64,000 nucleotides of DNA from Bacteroidota bacterium (GCA_023428135.1 JAEYZG010000037.1:38260-102259); one strand, 5' to 3'. Shown: positions 47,508 through 57,750, counted from the first letter of the stretch. A program made the numbers and translations. The notes: generated by a model from the letters alone, not told the origin.

Positions 47508-48172
47508 AATTCTATCATCTGATAACCTACTTTATATACATTTTTAATTTCTACTCCTGATTTGGAGTTAAGGAGTTTTTTCCTCAGGTTTTTAATGTGA
47601 GCAAACAAAATGTTAAAAGAATCAAGATTATCCACATCATCTCCCCAGAGGTATTCTGATAATAGTTCTTTAGAGACCACCCTATGTTTATTGGCATGAA
47701 GATGAAGTAAAATATCATATTCTGTTTTGGTCATCTTTAAAGGCTGATCCCAGACAAATACAGTTCTTGCGTAGAGATCAATAACAATGTTACCAATATA
47801 TATCTTTGAGTTGCTCTGGAATTTTTTTCTCCGTGTAACAGATTTTATTCTGGCAATAATTTCCTCTGGGTGCATTGGAAGTACCAGATAATCGTCCACT
47901 CCCAGCTCAAATGCCGAAAGCTTATACTCCAGAGCATCATTGGACGATAATAATATCAATCCTTCATTCCTGTCATTTTCAGAAAGCTGCCTCAACCAGT
48001 CATAACACTCCGATTCTATCTTATCAATTTTTATAATAAGACAATCATATTCATAAAGCATAAACTTTTCAGAGGCCTGCTGAATGGATGATACACTATC
48101 GTGTAAAAAATCCTGCCTGACCTTAAGATCAGGTAAATCTGTATCTGAAAAATTTACTAAAAGAAGTTTCAT
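47504..48172 (-). CDS. OmpR-like regulator with degenerate receiver
   Basis: 222 residues: receiver (1-115) and OmpR/PhoB winged helix (about 125-222, TKTEYDILLHLHANKHRVVSKELLSEYLWG, then KVGYQMIEL). In the receiver, the residue in the phospho-acceptor position reads Lys (YDCLIIKID instead of YDLIILD), the acidic pair near the N-terminus is replaced (LLLVNFSD), and the conserved Lys of the YLVKP motif is Leu (YLVLP). Phosphorylation is therefore unlikely; control may come from another signal or partner. It is first gene of the chromate operon and likely regulates it. No kinase is adjacent. Confidence 0.8.
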   Translation of the reverse strand: MKLLLVNFSDTDLPDLKVRQDFLHDSVSSIQQASEKFMLYEYDCLIIKIDKIESECYDWLRQLSENDRNEGLILLSSNDALEYKLSAFELGVDDYLVLPMHPEEIIARIKSVTRRKKFQSNSKIYIGNIVIDLYARTVFVWDQPLKMTKTEYDILLHLHANKHRVVSKELLSEYLWGDDVDNLDSFNILFAHIKNLRKKLLNSKSGVEIKNVYKVGYQMIEL

Positions 48173-48398
48173 TTACACAAACTTACAATTTGATTGTGAA
48201 GATTTGCTGAATTGAATACTTCCGAATTACTCTTAAAGAAAAAAATAAAAAATTCAGTGTTATTTTCGGGAATCGTACCACCAATAATTTAGTGTAGATA
48301 ATTTTCACCTAAGGAAAAAAGTTTTTCTGAGTCACAAAATTTCAGACACATCATCACCTTTCTTACCTTAAGTCAAGGTTATTATTATTACACATCAA

Positions 48399-48406
48399 TA
48401 CATTTG
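48399..48406 (+). promoter_or_regulatory. -7 box TACATTTG upstream of the DUF4345 gene
   Basis: TACATTTG matches the Bacteroidota TAnnTTTG element and lies 26 bp before the ATG at 48432, giving a likely start near 48413. The -33 TTTG is weak. Confidence 0.35.
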
Positions 48407-48431
48407 TCTATCAACAATTTAAACCTTTAAA

Positions 48432-48839
48432 ATGAAAAATTTAAAATCAATCAAAATCTTCTTGTTTGTTACAGGGATGATCGGGGTAATAATCGGAGCT
48501 TCTCTATTACTGAATCCCATAGAATTTGAAGCATCTGCAGGCATTCACCTTGAAAACGAGGTAAATATTTTAAGTGAGGTAAGAGCTCCCGGTGGTACAT
48601 TAATGGCTGCTGGTATACTGATCGCCTCAGGAGCTTTTATATCCGGTATGACATATATATCTATAATATTGGCAGCATTATTCTATTTAGCTTATGGCAT
48701 ATCCAGAACAATCAGTATACTTTTAGATGGGGTACCTACTGACACACTTGTAATGGCTACTGTAAGTGAAATTATTATCGGGTCAATAAGTTTATACATA
48801 TTATCTAAATTTCCGAAGCCACAATACCAAGGCGATTAA
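48432..48839 (+). CDS. DUF4345 membrane protein
   Basis: 135 residues with four hydrophobic segments (about 8-26, 52-72, 76-93 and 107-125). LSEVRAPGGTLMAAGILI and SIILAALFYLAYGISR are typical of DUF4345, a small inner-membrane family of unknown role often found in Bacteroidota and Proteobacteria. It is convergent with the Crp/Fnr gene, separated by 13 bp. Confidence 0.75.
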   Translation: MKNLKSIKIFLFVTGMIGVIIGASLLLNPIEFEASAGIHLENEVNILSEVRAPGGTLMAAGILIASGAFISGMTYISIILAALFYLAYGISRTISILLDGVPTDTLVMATVSEIIIGSISLYILSKFPKPQYQGD

Positions 48840-48852
48840 TCAAATAATTTCT

Positions 48853-49440
48853 TCATTTCGATTTATCATTTTCCATTAACCGTTTTCTGATTCTGCTGAA
48901 AGATTCCGGAGTAACACCGATATAGCTGGCAATTTGATGCAAAGGAACCCTGATTAAAAGCTCAGGTTGCATATTCATCAGAATCCTGTATCTTTCTTCA
49001 GGTTTATGATGATTGAGCAAATTCATTCTATATTCAATCTTGGAATAATCCTGAGTCATTAAAGTATGCACTAGATATTTCAGCTTGGGATATTTTCTAT
49101 GCAACTCATATTCCTGTTCACGAGTACCTGTGATCAGCACACAATCTTCCGTACAAACCAACCAGTAGGCAGAAGGGGCCTGTTCCAGATAACTAGAATA
49201 AAGAACAGCAGGCTCGCCCTCAAGAAAAAATGCCGTAGTCCTTTCTTCTCCGTCAGCCAGCTGATACTGACGTATACAACCTTTTAAAACAAAATAACAG
49301 GTATCACATATGTTCCCTTCTCTTTGTATTATCGTTCCTTTTTGAAAAGCTCTGACATCAGTATTCTCTACAATAAATTGTATTTCATCTTCTTCAAATT
49401 TATTTAGCCTGGTGATAAAATCTGTCAGTAGTTTTTTCAT
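48853..49440 (-). CDS. Crp/Fnr-family transcription regulator
   Basis: 195 residues. The N-terminal cyclic-nucleotide-binding-like barrel (about 10-120) has FQKGTIIQREGNICDTCYFVLKG but lacks the clear cAMP-binding Arg/Ser set. The C-terminal helix-turn-helix is at about 155-190 (LHQIASYIGVTPESFSRIRKRL). Bacteroidota carry many such regulators with unknown ligands. No Fe-S Cys cluster, so it is not an Fnr-type oxygen sensor. Its target is not evident; the DUF4345 gene is the nearest. Confidence 0.88.
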   Translation of the reverse strand: MKKLLTDFITRLNKFEEDEIQFIVENTDVRAFQKGTIIQREGNICDTCYFVLKGCIRQYQLADGEERTTAFFLEGEPAVLYSSYLEQAPSAYWLVCTEDCVLITGTREQEYELHRKYPKLKYLVHTLMTQDYSKIEYRMNLLNHHKPEERYRILMNMQPELLIRVPLHQIASYIGVTPESFSRIRKRLMENDKSK

Positions 49441-50203
49441 AGAAGTGAAAGTTATGTGCTATAAGCCTGAAAATTAAAACACAAGATACTCCATTTAAAA
49501 ACCAAAACATATCTAACATATACTCAAGAATAGCAGCCATATCTCAATTCATCAAATAGATTGTTACTTTCATTAATTATAATAGACTTAGTGCTTCTCC
49601 CACAAACTATAAATGCAGCGACAGTGCAAAGAAAATATTTACACCTATATAAGCTCCCTCTCCTTTTGAAATGTGAAAAAATAATCTTAAAAATCACTAA
49701 TGCAATAGTTGCCCAAACTGCATAAACAATAAGTCTTGGAATTATTCTTAAAAAAGGCGGCATTACCAAACGTATAGTCTTGCCAGGGTTTCACTAAAAT
49801 AAAGAAATAAGATTCTGGCAAAGGTAGTTGATCCAACATAAGTTTTCCATAAGAGATGCGCTGAAAAAATTTCTGGACGAGCTGCACGACTGGGAATTGG
49901 TACATCCTAATAAGCTACTGGTAAGTAATAATATATATTCTTCAATAAGTCTTTTAAATGAGCTTTTCAAACTCATAATTATTCCCTATCTCGGCTAGCA
50001 TTCGTTTTTTTTTAATCACATCCTCTTCCTAATAATACAAGACAATTTTAGTTTAAGAATCAAATCCTGAGTAATAGTAAACACTTATATTTTCTAAAAA
50101 CAACTCTGTTTCAAAACCTTATACAATACCACCACAAAAGATATTTATCAGCCTGTTTTATTTTCTTTTAAATAGATATTTTTAACGGCTTTTCATCAAA
50201 ACT
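49441..50203. other. 763-bp gap with no credible gene
   Basis: Only short unrelated frames are seen. The best is a 56-codon rightward frame at 49828-49998 (TTG start; RDALKKFLDELHDWEL within) with no promoter and no family match, which could be a remnant. No hairpin with a T tract and no repeat was found. Confidence 0.5.
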
Positions 50204-50245
50204 TTGATTCGATGGAAGGCGTATTTATTTAAATTCCAATTGAAT

Positions 50246-50872
50246 ATGAGACCAACCTATACGATACCATTACTTTTACTACTGGTATCTTTTCAAACAA
50301 GGGCACAGAGTATACTTAATTTTTCTGTAGCTCAGCCCCCCAGTATACTTACTGTAAATGCCGGGACAAATAAATCAATCTCCAACGGACAGCAGACTGT
50401 GCTTGGAGGATCACCAAGTGTGAGTGGGGGCACTTCACCTTACACATACAGCTGGTCACCATTACAGGGCTTAAACCAGGACAATACAGCAAATCCTGCT
50501 GCTAGTCCAATAGTTTCTACGGTTTATACAATGACAGTAACGGACAGCAAAGGATGCAGTAATTCCAAAAGCGTGACCGTTACAGTCAATGGTGTTCCTG
50601 TTGGAATCTTTAATGGGTATGCATCTTCGATCAATGTATTTCCTAATCCTACAAACGGCTCTCTGTTTATATCTTCTGACCTCATTCCCGGGAAAGAACT
50701 TAAACTGGAAGTTATTAACCCACAAGGCATTCGTGTTTATGAAGATATTCTTTACAGTTCCAATGGAGCTCTGGATGCCTTAGTAAACCTTCCTGAAGAT
50801 ATCAAAGGTCTGGTCATGATCAAACTATCCAGCAATGATTTGCAGGTAGTTCATAAAATAATGGTTGAATAA
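50246..50872 (+). CDS. T9SS-sorted surface protein with SprB-like repeat
   Basis: Start chosen at ATG 50246, giving a signal peptide MRPTYTIPLLLLLVSFQ...; a TTG at 50204 would spoil it. The mature protein has one SprB-like PKD repeat (LTVNAGTNKSISNGQQTVLGG ... YTYSWSPLQGL ... VTDSKGCSN) and a type A T9SS sorting domain (VFPNPTNGSL ... HKIMVE). Such repeats occur in gliding and adhesion proteins. It lies 15 bp upstream of the 1590-residue gene and likely shares its operon. Confidence 0.8.
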   Translation: MRPTYTIPLLLLLVSFQTRAQSILNFSVAQPPSILTVNAGTNKSISNGQQTVLGGSPSVSGGTSPYTYSWSPLQGLNQDNTANPAASPIVSTVYTMTVTDSKGCSNSKSVTVTVNGVPVGIFNGYASSINVFPNPTNGSLFISSDLIPGKELKLEVINPQGIRVYEDILYSSNGALDALVNLPEDIKGLVMIKLSSNDLQVVHKIMVE

Positions 50873-50887
50873 TTTTCCTGCAGGTAT

Positions 50888-53800
50888 ATGATAAAGGAGT
50901 ACAAACGTTCACATAATAACGTCAGAATAATATTTACCCTGCTACTGCTTTCCCTTGCCGGAAACCTGAAAGCTCAGAATACTATCATTTTCAAGGGTGA
51001 TTCCGTAAAATTATCGCTTGATACCTACAGAGGACAGGTAGTCTGGCAGAAGGCAGCTGAATTTAGTGGTAAGCCCGTTATATGGACTGATATCCCCGGA
51101 GCTACATTCAATAATTATTGGGTAAAACCAACAGAGCATACCTTTTACAGAGCGAAGGTTACAGAAGGCACTTGTAATCCTGTGGTTTACTCTCCTGAAA
51201 AGGTTGTATTGATCAGTTCACAGCCAGGAGTATCCATTACTGTGAAAGCACCTACAAATATCACACACAGTACCGCCGACATTTCAGCATTTGTAGAGCG
51301 TTTAGGAGGAGATGCAAAAGTTACAGCAAGAGGTGTCTGCTGGGGTACAAGTATCAATCCTACGATAGAAAACAGCAAAACTATCAATGGCACCGGAACC
51401 GGTTCGTTTAATGCGACTCTTACAGGACTTCAGGAAAATACTACCTATTATGTAAGAGGATACATTACTGCAGATAGCTTGTACAGCTACTATGACGCTG
51501 AGCCCCCACTTATTGGTTATTTCACTTTTAAAACACCTTATAGGGTAAAGGTAACAGGAAATAAACAAACTGAAACATCCTTTACCACAGCCACTCTGAA
51601 AAGTGACATTTCATTCAATGGAACGAATGTTCCGATTGTTTCAAAAGGTATTGTCTATCGTACTGTTTCCGATTACAGAATTGATAAACGAGAGCCGGAC
51701 CTGACAGATACCAAGACGATGGATGGTTCAGGAAGCGGATCCTTTACGACAAATCTTACAAACCTAAAGTCAGGAGGATATTATATATATCGGTCATATG
51801 CTACCACAACAGATGGAGTAACCTACTATAGCGATGGCTGGACCTTTAAAACGCTTCAACCATTAACTCCACTACTTACAGGTTTGAATCGCCTTGAAAT
51901 TGGTCGTGCAGATGTAGGTATTACTGTTTACGGAACAGGATCTTATTCTGAATATGGAGTATGTTATGGACTTTCGTCTTCACCAACGATTGAAGACACA
52001 CTTTCAAGTACTGGAATTCTTCAAATATTAAAAGCCAATACCAAATACTATGCTCGTGCTTATGTAATCGATTCAAGTGGAACCGTAATTTATGGAAATG
52101 AAATATCCTTCACAACCCTACCCATGAATTCCCAACCTTTAACTGTAACTAATTATGGGGCGACAGTTGAAGCAGGTAATGTCTTTACCAATTCTATTAT
52201 TGAAGGATCAGGAACAGTCGCCAACAAAGGTATTTGCTATGATATCCCTGAAGATCTACCGGTCATCATTGTAACCACCGACAACAAAACAACTGCAGAA
52301 GGACCTGGAAGTGGTACTTTTTCGAGCACACTTAAAGGACTTACCAAAGAAGGGACTTATCACTATAGAGCCTATGCTACGCTTAACAACGGAACTACTG
52401 TTTATTCCGGTTACAAACACTTTTTCTTTTACGACTTTGCCGATGCTGAAGTGCAAATCAATAAGATTATTTCTATTCAACATAACGCAGCAGTTTTAAG
52501 CAGCAAAGCAGAACTTATTGAAGGAACAGGAAGAGGCACAATTAGTTCAAGAGGAATCTGTTACAGTACTGAAGCTAATCCTTCCGTTGCTGATTCGAAA
52601 GTGACTGCAGCTAACACCGATGGGGATTTACAAACCACTCTCACAGGTTTAAAACCAAATACCACTTATTATGCGAAAGCTTATGTCATAGTCAATGCTT
52701 ATGGACAAGGATATTCGACATACTATAGCGATGAGCTTTCGTTTACTACATTCCCTTCTCCAGTGGCATCGGTTACTACAGAAACTCCCTCTTCTATCGC
52801 TAATACCTCTGTTGTACTGGGTGGTAAAGTTATAATCAACGATATTGTAGCTGAACGTGGTATCTGCTGGAGCTTGTCTCTTTCACCTAACATACTTGGC
52901 AATAAAGTTGCAGAAGGTACAGGAGCCGGTTCTTTCACTATTACACTAACAGGCTTAACACCTGGCACCAGGTATTATGCAAAAGCCTATGCCAAAACAA
53001 GTAGCGGTAGCACGATGTACGGAGAAGAGGTTTCCTTTACTACAGAGATGATTCCAATAACTATTTCTACCACTTCGATAAGTGGCATCACGTCAAATGG
53101 AGCTATGTCAGGAGGTTCCGTTATATTGGAAGGAGGAATGACTGTCATTGGGAGAGGTATTTGTTATGGTACTTCAGAAGGGCCAACCATCAGCAATACT
53201 AAAACAAATAATGGTCAGGGTTCTGGAACCTATACAAGTACCTTAACAGGTCTTACTTCTAATACAACTTATTATGTAAGAGCATATGCAACTGATCATA
53301 ACAATAAGACACATTATGGCGATGAGATAAGTTTTACAACTCCGACTGCTTCTACATTCCAGGTTACAACTATTCCTATGGCTAATATTCAGCTATTGAC
53401 TCCCACCTATAGTGGCACTTCTGGAGGATCAGTTAGTGGAACAGGAACTATATCCGCTAAAGGAGTGTGCTGGAATACATCTGAAAATCCCACTATTGCC
53501 AACTCAAAAACTACTAATGGAACAGGACTAAGTGCTTTCAGTAGTATAGTTACGGGACTAAATCCGGGAGCTACATATTATTATCGCGCCTATGCTACCA
53601 ATAGTGCAGGAACAACCGTTTATGGAGAGCAGTATTCTGTTTATTATACAACTACCATCACCACTGAATTGCCTTATAATATTCAGGCTACATCAGCATA
53701 TTCCGGGGGCAACATTCCTACACCAGCTTCCGGAACGATTACTGCAAAAGGAGTTTGCTGGAGTACAGCAGAGAATCCTACCATCATGAATTTCAAAACA

Positions 53801-55660
53801 TCAGATGGTACAGCTTCAGGAACCTTTTCAAGTTCGATGACAGGGTTAACGGTGAATACTACCTATTATGTGAGAGCGTATGCAACATTAAGCACCGGCA
53901 GTACCTATTATGGAAATCAACGTTCTCTAACTACCTATCAGGCTGGAACAGTCTCAGTCTCTACTCTTTCAGCTTCAAACCTTACTGACGTTAGCGCTGA
54001 AATCGGAGGAAAAGTTATAGGTTTAGAAAACATACAAGCTCGCGGTATCTGCTATGGCATCTTACCAAATCCATCTTTAAGCAACAAGGTTGTACCTGTA
54101 TTTACTTGGACGACAGATTATGTATTTAATGCCAAAGCTACAGGATTAAATGAAAGCACACTCTATTATGCCAGGGCCTATGCAACTCTGTCTAATGGTT
54201 CAACAGTATATGGAAATGAGATTTCATTTACAACACCAGTAAGTCCATCCTATACTGTTACCACAGCTCAGGTTAGTGATATTCAACCATTCTGGGCAAT
54301 GGGTGGAGGCACCTATAGCGGACCAGGAACTATAACTGACAAAGGTGTAACATTTGGAACCAGTCCTAATCCTGTCGCATATTCAGCCGGATCAGGAATC
54401 AGCCAGATGCCATCCGAAACATCTGCTTTTCAAGGGCAACTTGGTCCGTTACAACCTAATACTTTATATTATGCCAGGGCATACATAGCTGCTCCAAGTG
54501 GAAAGATTATTTATGGAAATGAGATTACATTTACTTCTGGCAGTATACAGGTAATGACAGGAGGCTCAAATGTATCAGGAATGTCCGCTACCTTAAGTGG
54601 GTATATTACATTATATAGTGGAGCAACCATAAAAGACAAAGGTATCTGTTGGAGTAGCACCAATACCACCCCAACTACTGCTGACACTAAATCATCACAA
54701 GGAACCGCTGCCGGCAGCTATAGTACCACAATTACTGGACTATCTCCAAGTACCATCTATGCGTTTAGAGCATATGCAATCACAAGCAGTGGCTTAACTA
54801 TCTATGGAGAAGTAATAGGTTTTATTACTAGAGATCATGCTACCATTCATGTAGAAACCAGAGGTTCTTCTGAAAAAACGACTACCAGTTTATTAATTGG
54901 TGGAGAGGTTGTAAACGAAGGTAGTGAAGTGGTCACTTCCAGGGGTGTTTGTTATGATGCATCCAATCCGAACCCAACCACTGCAGATAGCAAGGTAACC
55001 AGCGGTTCCGGCAATGGAGCCTTCGGAACTTTATTGAGCGGCTTGCAACCGTCTACAAGATACTACTACAGAGCATATGCTGTTACCAATGCCGGTAAGA
55101 CAGTTTACGGAAGAGTTATTATGGGCTTTACCCTTACATACGATAACATACCTCCTCCTGCACCAGATCCCGAGGAGCCAACGCCCCCTAATAATGGAGG
55201 TGGAAGTGACGGTGGTGGTGGATTCACTCCCGGAGTCGGAGATCGTTATCTGATGGTCGGAAGAGTATTTGGCCCCGCAAAGCAGGACTGCCGTGAAGGA
55301 AGCAACTACTTCCAAGATTATAAGGCTTATGGAATTTTATATGTGGAAGGGAAACATACAAAGGCTTCCTATGATCAGGCAAGGGCTAGTCTGGATGCTC
55401 AAATGAGAGCGAAATATTATGGTGACAAATATACTTACGGGGTAGAATCATCCGCAGACTACAATGCTAATTACAGATATGCTGTAATCATTGAGTATAA
55501 AAAGAAAATTACAGGTTGGGATTGTTACAGTGTCTACGTTACGATAGGATATGGGAATTCATATGATGAAGCCTTGACTCATGCTTTATCGCGAAAAAAC
55601 AAGGATGTGAACAATGGTGATAAGGCACCTTATAAAGTACTTAAGCAGCTACATTGGTAG
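50888..55660 (+). CDS. large exported protein with 13 tandem ~100-residue Ig/Fn3-like repeats
   Basis: 1590 residues. Signal peptide about 1-30 (LAGNLKAQ). A short N-domain leads to 13 repeats (about residues 115-1415), each with a K/R-G-[VI]-C-[WY] core such as ARGVCWGTS and a TYY.RAYA strand followed by T.YG.E..F.T. These beta-sandwich repeats are common in Cytophagales adhesins and gliding-associated proteins. A Pro/Gly-rich linker (PPPAPDPEEP) ends the repeat part. A ~130-residue C-terminal domain with YGDKYTYGVES follows; it has no typical T9SS sorting motif, so the secretion route is uncertain. Co-transcribed with the T9SS protein gene 15 bp upstream. Confidence 0.85.
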   Translation: MIKEYKRSHNNVRIIFTLLLLSLAGNLKAQNTIIFKGDSVKLSLDTYRGQVVWQKAAEFSGKPVIWTDIPGATFNNYWVKPTEHTFYRAKVTEGTCNPVVYSPEKVVLISSQPGVSITVKAPTNITHSTADISAFVERLGGDAKVTARGVCWGTSINPTIENSKTINGTGTGSFNATLTGLQENTTYYVRGYITADSLYSYYDAEPPLIGYFTFKTPYRVKVTGNKQTETSFTTATLKSDISFNGTNVPIVSKGIVYRTVSDYRIDKREPDLTDTKTMDGSGSGSFTTNLTNLKSGGYYIYRSYATTTDGVTYYSDGWTFKTLQPLTPLLTGLNRLEIGRADVGITVYGTGSYSEYGVCYGLSSSPTIEDTLSSTGILQILKANTKYYARAYVIDSSGTVIYGNEISFTTLPMNSQPLTVTNYGATVEAGNVFTNSIIEGSGTVANKGICYDIPEDLPVIIVTTDNKTTAEGPGSGTFSSTLKGLTKEGTYHYRAYATLNNGTTVYSGYKHFFFYDFADAEVQINKIISIQHNAAVLSSKAELIEGTGRGTISSRGICYSTEANPSVADSKVTAANTDGDLQTTLTGLKPNTTYYAKAYVIVNAYGQGYSTYYSDELSFTTFPSPVASVTTETPSSIANTSVVLGGKVIINDIVAERGICWSLSLSPNILGNKVAEGTGAGSFTITLTGLTPGTRYYAKAYAKTSSGSTMYGEEVSFTTEMIPITISTTSISGITSNGAMSGGSVILEGGMTVIGRGICYGTSEGPTISNTKTNNGQGSGTYTSTLTGLTSNTTYYVRAYATDHNNKTHYGDEISFTTPTASTFQVTTIPMANIQLLTPTYSGTSGGSVSGTGTISAKGVCWNTSENPTIANSKTTNGTGLSAFSSIVTGLNPGATYYYRAYATNSAGTTVYGEQYSVYYTTTITTELPYNIQATSAYSGGNIPTPASGTITAKGVCWSTAENPTIMNFKTSDGTASGTFSSSMTGLTVNTTYYVRAYATLSTGSTYYGNQRSLTTYQAGTVSVSTLSASNLTDVSAEIGGKVIGLENIQARGICYGILPNPSLSNKVVPVFTWTTDYVFNAKATGLNESTLYYARAYATLSNGSTVYGNEISFTTPVSPSYTVTTAQVSDIQPFWAMGGGTYSGPGTITDKGVTFGTSPNPVAYSAGSGISQMPSETSAFQGQLGPLQPNTLYYARAYIAAPSGKIIYGNEITFTSGSIQVMTGGSNVSGMSATLSGYITLYSGATIKDKGICWSSTNTTPTTADTKSSQGTAAGSYSTTITGLSPSTIYAFRAYAITSSGLTIYGEVIGFITRDHATIHVETRGSSEKTTTSLLIGGEVVNEGSEVVTSRGVCYDASNPNPTTADSKVTSGSGNGAFGTLLSGLQPSTRYYYRAYAVTNAGKTVYGRVIMGFTLTYDNIPPPAPDPEEPTPPNNGGGSDGGGGFTPGVGDRYLMVGRVFGPAKQDCREGSNYFQDYKAYGILYVEGKHTKASYDQARASLDAQMRAKYYGDKYTYGVESSADYNANYRYAVIIEYKKKITGWDCYSVYVTIGYGNSYDEALTHALSRKNKDVNNGDKAPYKVLKQLHW

Positions 55661-55738
55661 TATGTGGAAAGTATAAGTTTCCGTCCTATCTATATTTCTA
55701 AGAATCCATCAAAAACAATTGTATTGTTCTAAAAATTC

Positions 55739-55770
55739 AAAAGCGTTTCATATTACAGTGAAACGCTTTT
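55739..55770. terminator. terminator at the end of the sulfatase operon
   Basis: AAAAGCGTTTCA and TGAAACGCTTTT form a perfect 12-bp stem with an 8-nt loop. It lies between the convergent repeat-protein gene (stop 55660) and the sulfatase gene (stop 55795), so it may serve both. Confidence 0.75.
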
Positions 55771-55794
55771 GATATAATGGACTGTTAGTTAGAA

Positions 55795-57669
55795 CTATTT
55801 CTTTTCAATATTTGCATCATTTACCACTGCATTCTGCTGCATCCTTATTCTTCCTGCATAGTCCCAGTCTACCAAAGGATAAACGTTGTATTTCTTCGCT
55901 TCGCTTTCATAGAGCGCTTTCAATTCTTTTAACTTATCAGGATATTTTGCAGCAAGATTATTGCGTTCATTAAAATCTTCATTCAGATTATATAATTCCC
56001 AAACATCCTTTGAAGGGTCTGATACAATAGTTTTTCTTTCACCCTCAAAAAAAGCAAAATCAATATAATCAGGATGGTGTGGTGCTGCTGCTTTCCAGCC
56101 ATCTTTATAAATAGCTCTTGAACCTGCTATAGTATAATATTGCTGGGTATGAGTGGAAGGAGCATTCGGGTTAGAGAAAGAATAATTCAGTTCAAATCCT
56201 TCCAAAGGTGCTTGTACATAGTTCTTAACTTTCTCAGGAAAGTTAAGTCCGACAAGTTTAAGAGTAGTAGGATATAAATCTATGATGTGTGCATATTGAT
56301 TCCTTATCCCTCTTTCCTTTATTCCTCTTGGATAGAAAACAATTAAAGGATTGCGTGTACCTCCTTCAGAAAAAGCATCCTGCTTCCAGTGTTTAAATGG
56401 CGTATTGGTAGCCTGAGCCCAACCTAACGGATAGTTCGCGGAAGTAATTACATCCTTTGTTCCAATTTTATCATACTCGCTCAGGATATGTTTTCTGTAT
56501 TCTTCACGAGTCATTTTTTCTCTTCCCAAAGCTACACTTTTGTTAGTTACCCCATATTCTGTACCTTCCTTGCTTGCTCCATTATCCCCAATAGAAACGA
56601 ATACAGCTGTATTTTCCAACTGTCCGGTTTCCTTTAGATATGTTAGCACCCTGCCAATCTCATAATCTGTATATTCAAGAAATCCTGCATAAACCTCAAA
56701 GAAACGGGCGAATAGTTTACGCTCCTCTGCAGGCAGATCTTTCCATGCTTTAATAAGTGAGTTACGAGCAGGCAGCTGTGCATTAGCAGGTATAATGCCC
56801 TTTTTCTTCTGGTTGGCCAATACCTTTTCACGATATGCATCCCAGCCTTCATCAAACTTTCCTTTGTATTTGTCACTCCATTCTTTCTCTACCTGATGAG
56901 GTGCATGAGTAGCACCAGGGGCCAGATAAATAAAAAATGGCTTGTCAGGAGCTTTGCTTTTCAACCTTGTAACATAACTAATTGCCTTGTCTGCAAGTAA
57001 TTTATTCAAATGAGTACCATCAGGCTTAATATGTTCGTTATCTTCAACCAAATCTGGTTTATACTGATCTGTAGCTCCACCAAGGAAACCAAAGTTATGA
57101 TCGAATCCTTTGCCTGAAGGCCAGCGGGTGAACGGACCAGCATCTGTTGTTTCTTCATCCGGTGTTAAATGCCACTTTCCAAGTTGAAAGGTAGCATAAC
57201 CATTCTCATTCAGCACTTCTGCAATGGTTGCTTTTTCACTGGGAATCTTGCCATCATATCCAGGATAATCTGCCCTTACAGAAGCACTTGGAAACAAGCC
57301 CATGTGAGCAGAATGGGAGTTTCTACCGGTCATTAGGGCTGCACGTGTAGGCGAACAGATACCTGTGGTATGAAAATTGGTATATCGAAGACCATTATTA
57401 GCAAGGCTATCAAGATTCGGAGTATTCACCAATCCTCCGAAAACACTGGCTGCTCCGAAGCCTACGTCATCCAGTAAAATCCAGATAACGTTAGGAGCAC
57501 CAGCAGGTGCTTTTTTCCCGCCATAAATGGTTTTATAAGCAGGCTGTGATTCCTGCCATGAAATGGAAATTTTACCCTCACCTAATTTTTGCTCCTGAGC
57601 AAAAGCAGAAGAAAAGGTTGATGCTGCCAGAAATAAAACCGCTGACAATTGATTTATCTGTTTCATCAT
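55795..57669 (-). CDS. exported arylsulfatase (S1 family) A
   Basis: 624 residues. Signal peptide about 1-24 (SSAFAQ). CSPTRAALMTGR carries the formylglycine Cys105; ILLDDVGFGA gives metal ligands. It lacks the C-terminal lectin-like extension of the middle enzyme. It hydrolyses a sulfate ester in the periplasm or outside the cell; substrate unknown. It is closest to the 60092-61945 product (shared PSGKGFDHNFGFLGGATDQY-like block). It is last of three leftward sulfatase genes; a hairpin at 57717-57750 separates it from the middle gene. Confidence 0.9.
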   Translation of the reverse strand: MMKQINQLSAVLFLAASTFSSAFAQEQKLGEGKISISWQESQPAYKTIYGGKKAPAGAPNVIWILLDDVGFGAASVFGGLVNTPNLDSLANNGLRYTNFHTTGICSPTRAALMTGRNSHSAHMGLFPSASVRADYPGYDGKIPSEKATIAEVLNENGYATFQLGKWHLTPDEETTDAGPFTRWPSGKGFDHNFGFLGGATDQYKPDLVEDNEHIKPDGTHLNKLLADKAISYVTRLKSKAPDKPFFIYLAPGATHAPHQVEKEWSDKYKGKFDEGWDAYREKVLANQKKKGIIPANAQLPARNSLIKAWKDLPAEERKLFARFFEVYAGFLEYTDYEIGRVLTYLKETGQLENTAVFVSIGDNGASKEGTEYGVTNKSVALGREKMTREEYRKHILSEYDKIGTKDVITSANYPLGWAQATNTPFKHWKQDAFSEGGTRNPLIVFYPRGIKERGIRNQYAHIIDLYPTTLKLVGLNFPEKVKNYVQAPLEGFELNYSFSNPNAPSTHTQQYYTIAGSRAIYKDGWKAAAPHHPDYIDFAFFEGERKTIVSDPSKDVWELYNLNEDFNERNNLAAKYPDKLKELKALYESEAKKYNVYPLVDWDYAGRIRMQQNAVVNDANIEKK

Positions 57670-57716
57670 TTAATAATATTTGAAAATATTTAACAGGTCT
57701 AGTATGGACAAAGGAG

Positions 57717-57750
57717 AATAAAAGCGCTTCATAACAGAAACGCTTTTATT
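57717..57750 (-). terminator. hairpin between sulfatase genes A and B
   Basis: AATAAAAGCG and CGCTTTTATT pair with a near-complete inner stem (one G:U) and a short loop. It resembles the hairpin at 55739-55770 (both built on AAAAGCG/CGCTTTT). It may partly terminate or process the sulfatase transcript. Confidence 0.55.

Noticed and set aside
49828..49998. 56-codon rightward frame in the 49441-50203 gap
   Set aside because: It has a TTG start, no promoter and no recognisable family. It might be a remnant but cannot be called a gene.
51230..55140. Regularly spaced repeats resembling a CRISPR-like or satellite array
   Set aside because: The ~300-bp period matches coding repeats of ~100 residues in one frame; the units diverge at silent sites, so they are protein repeats.
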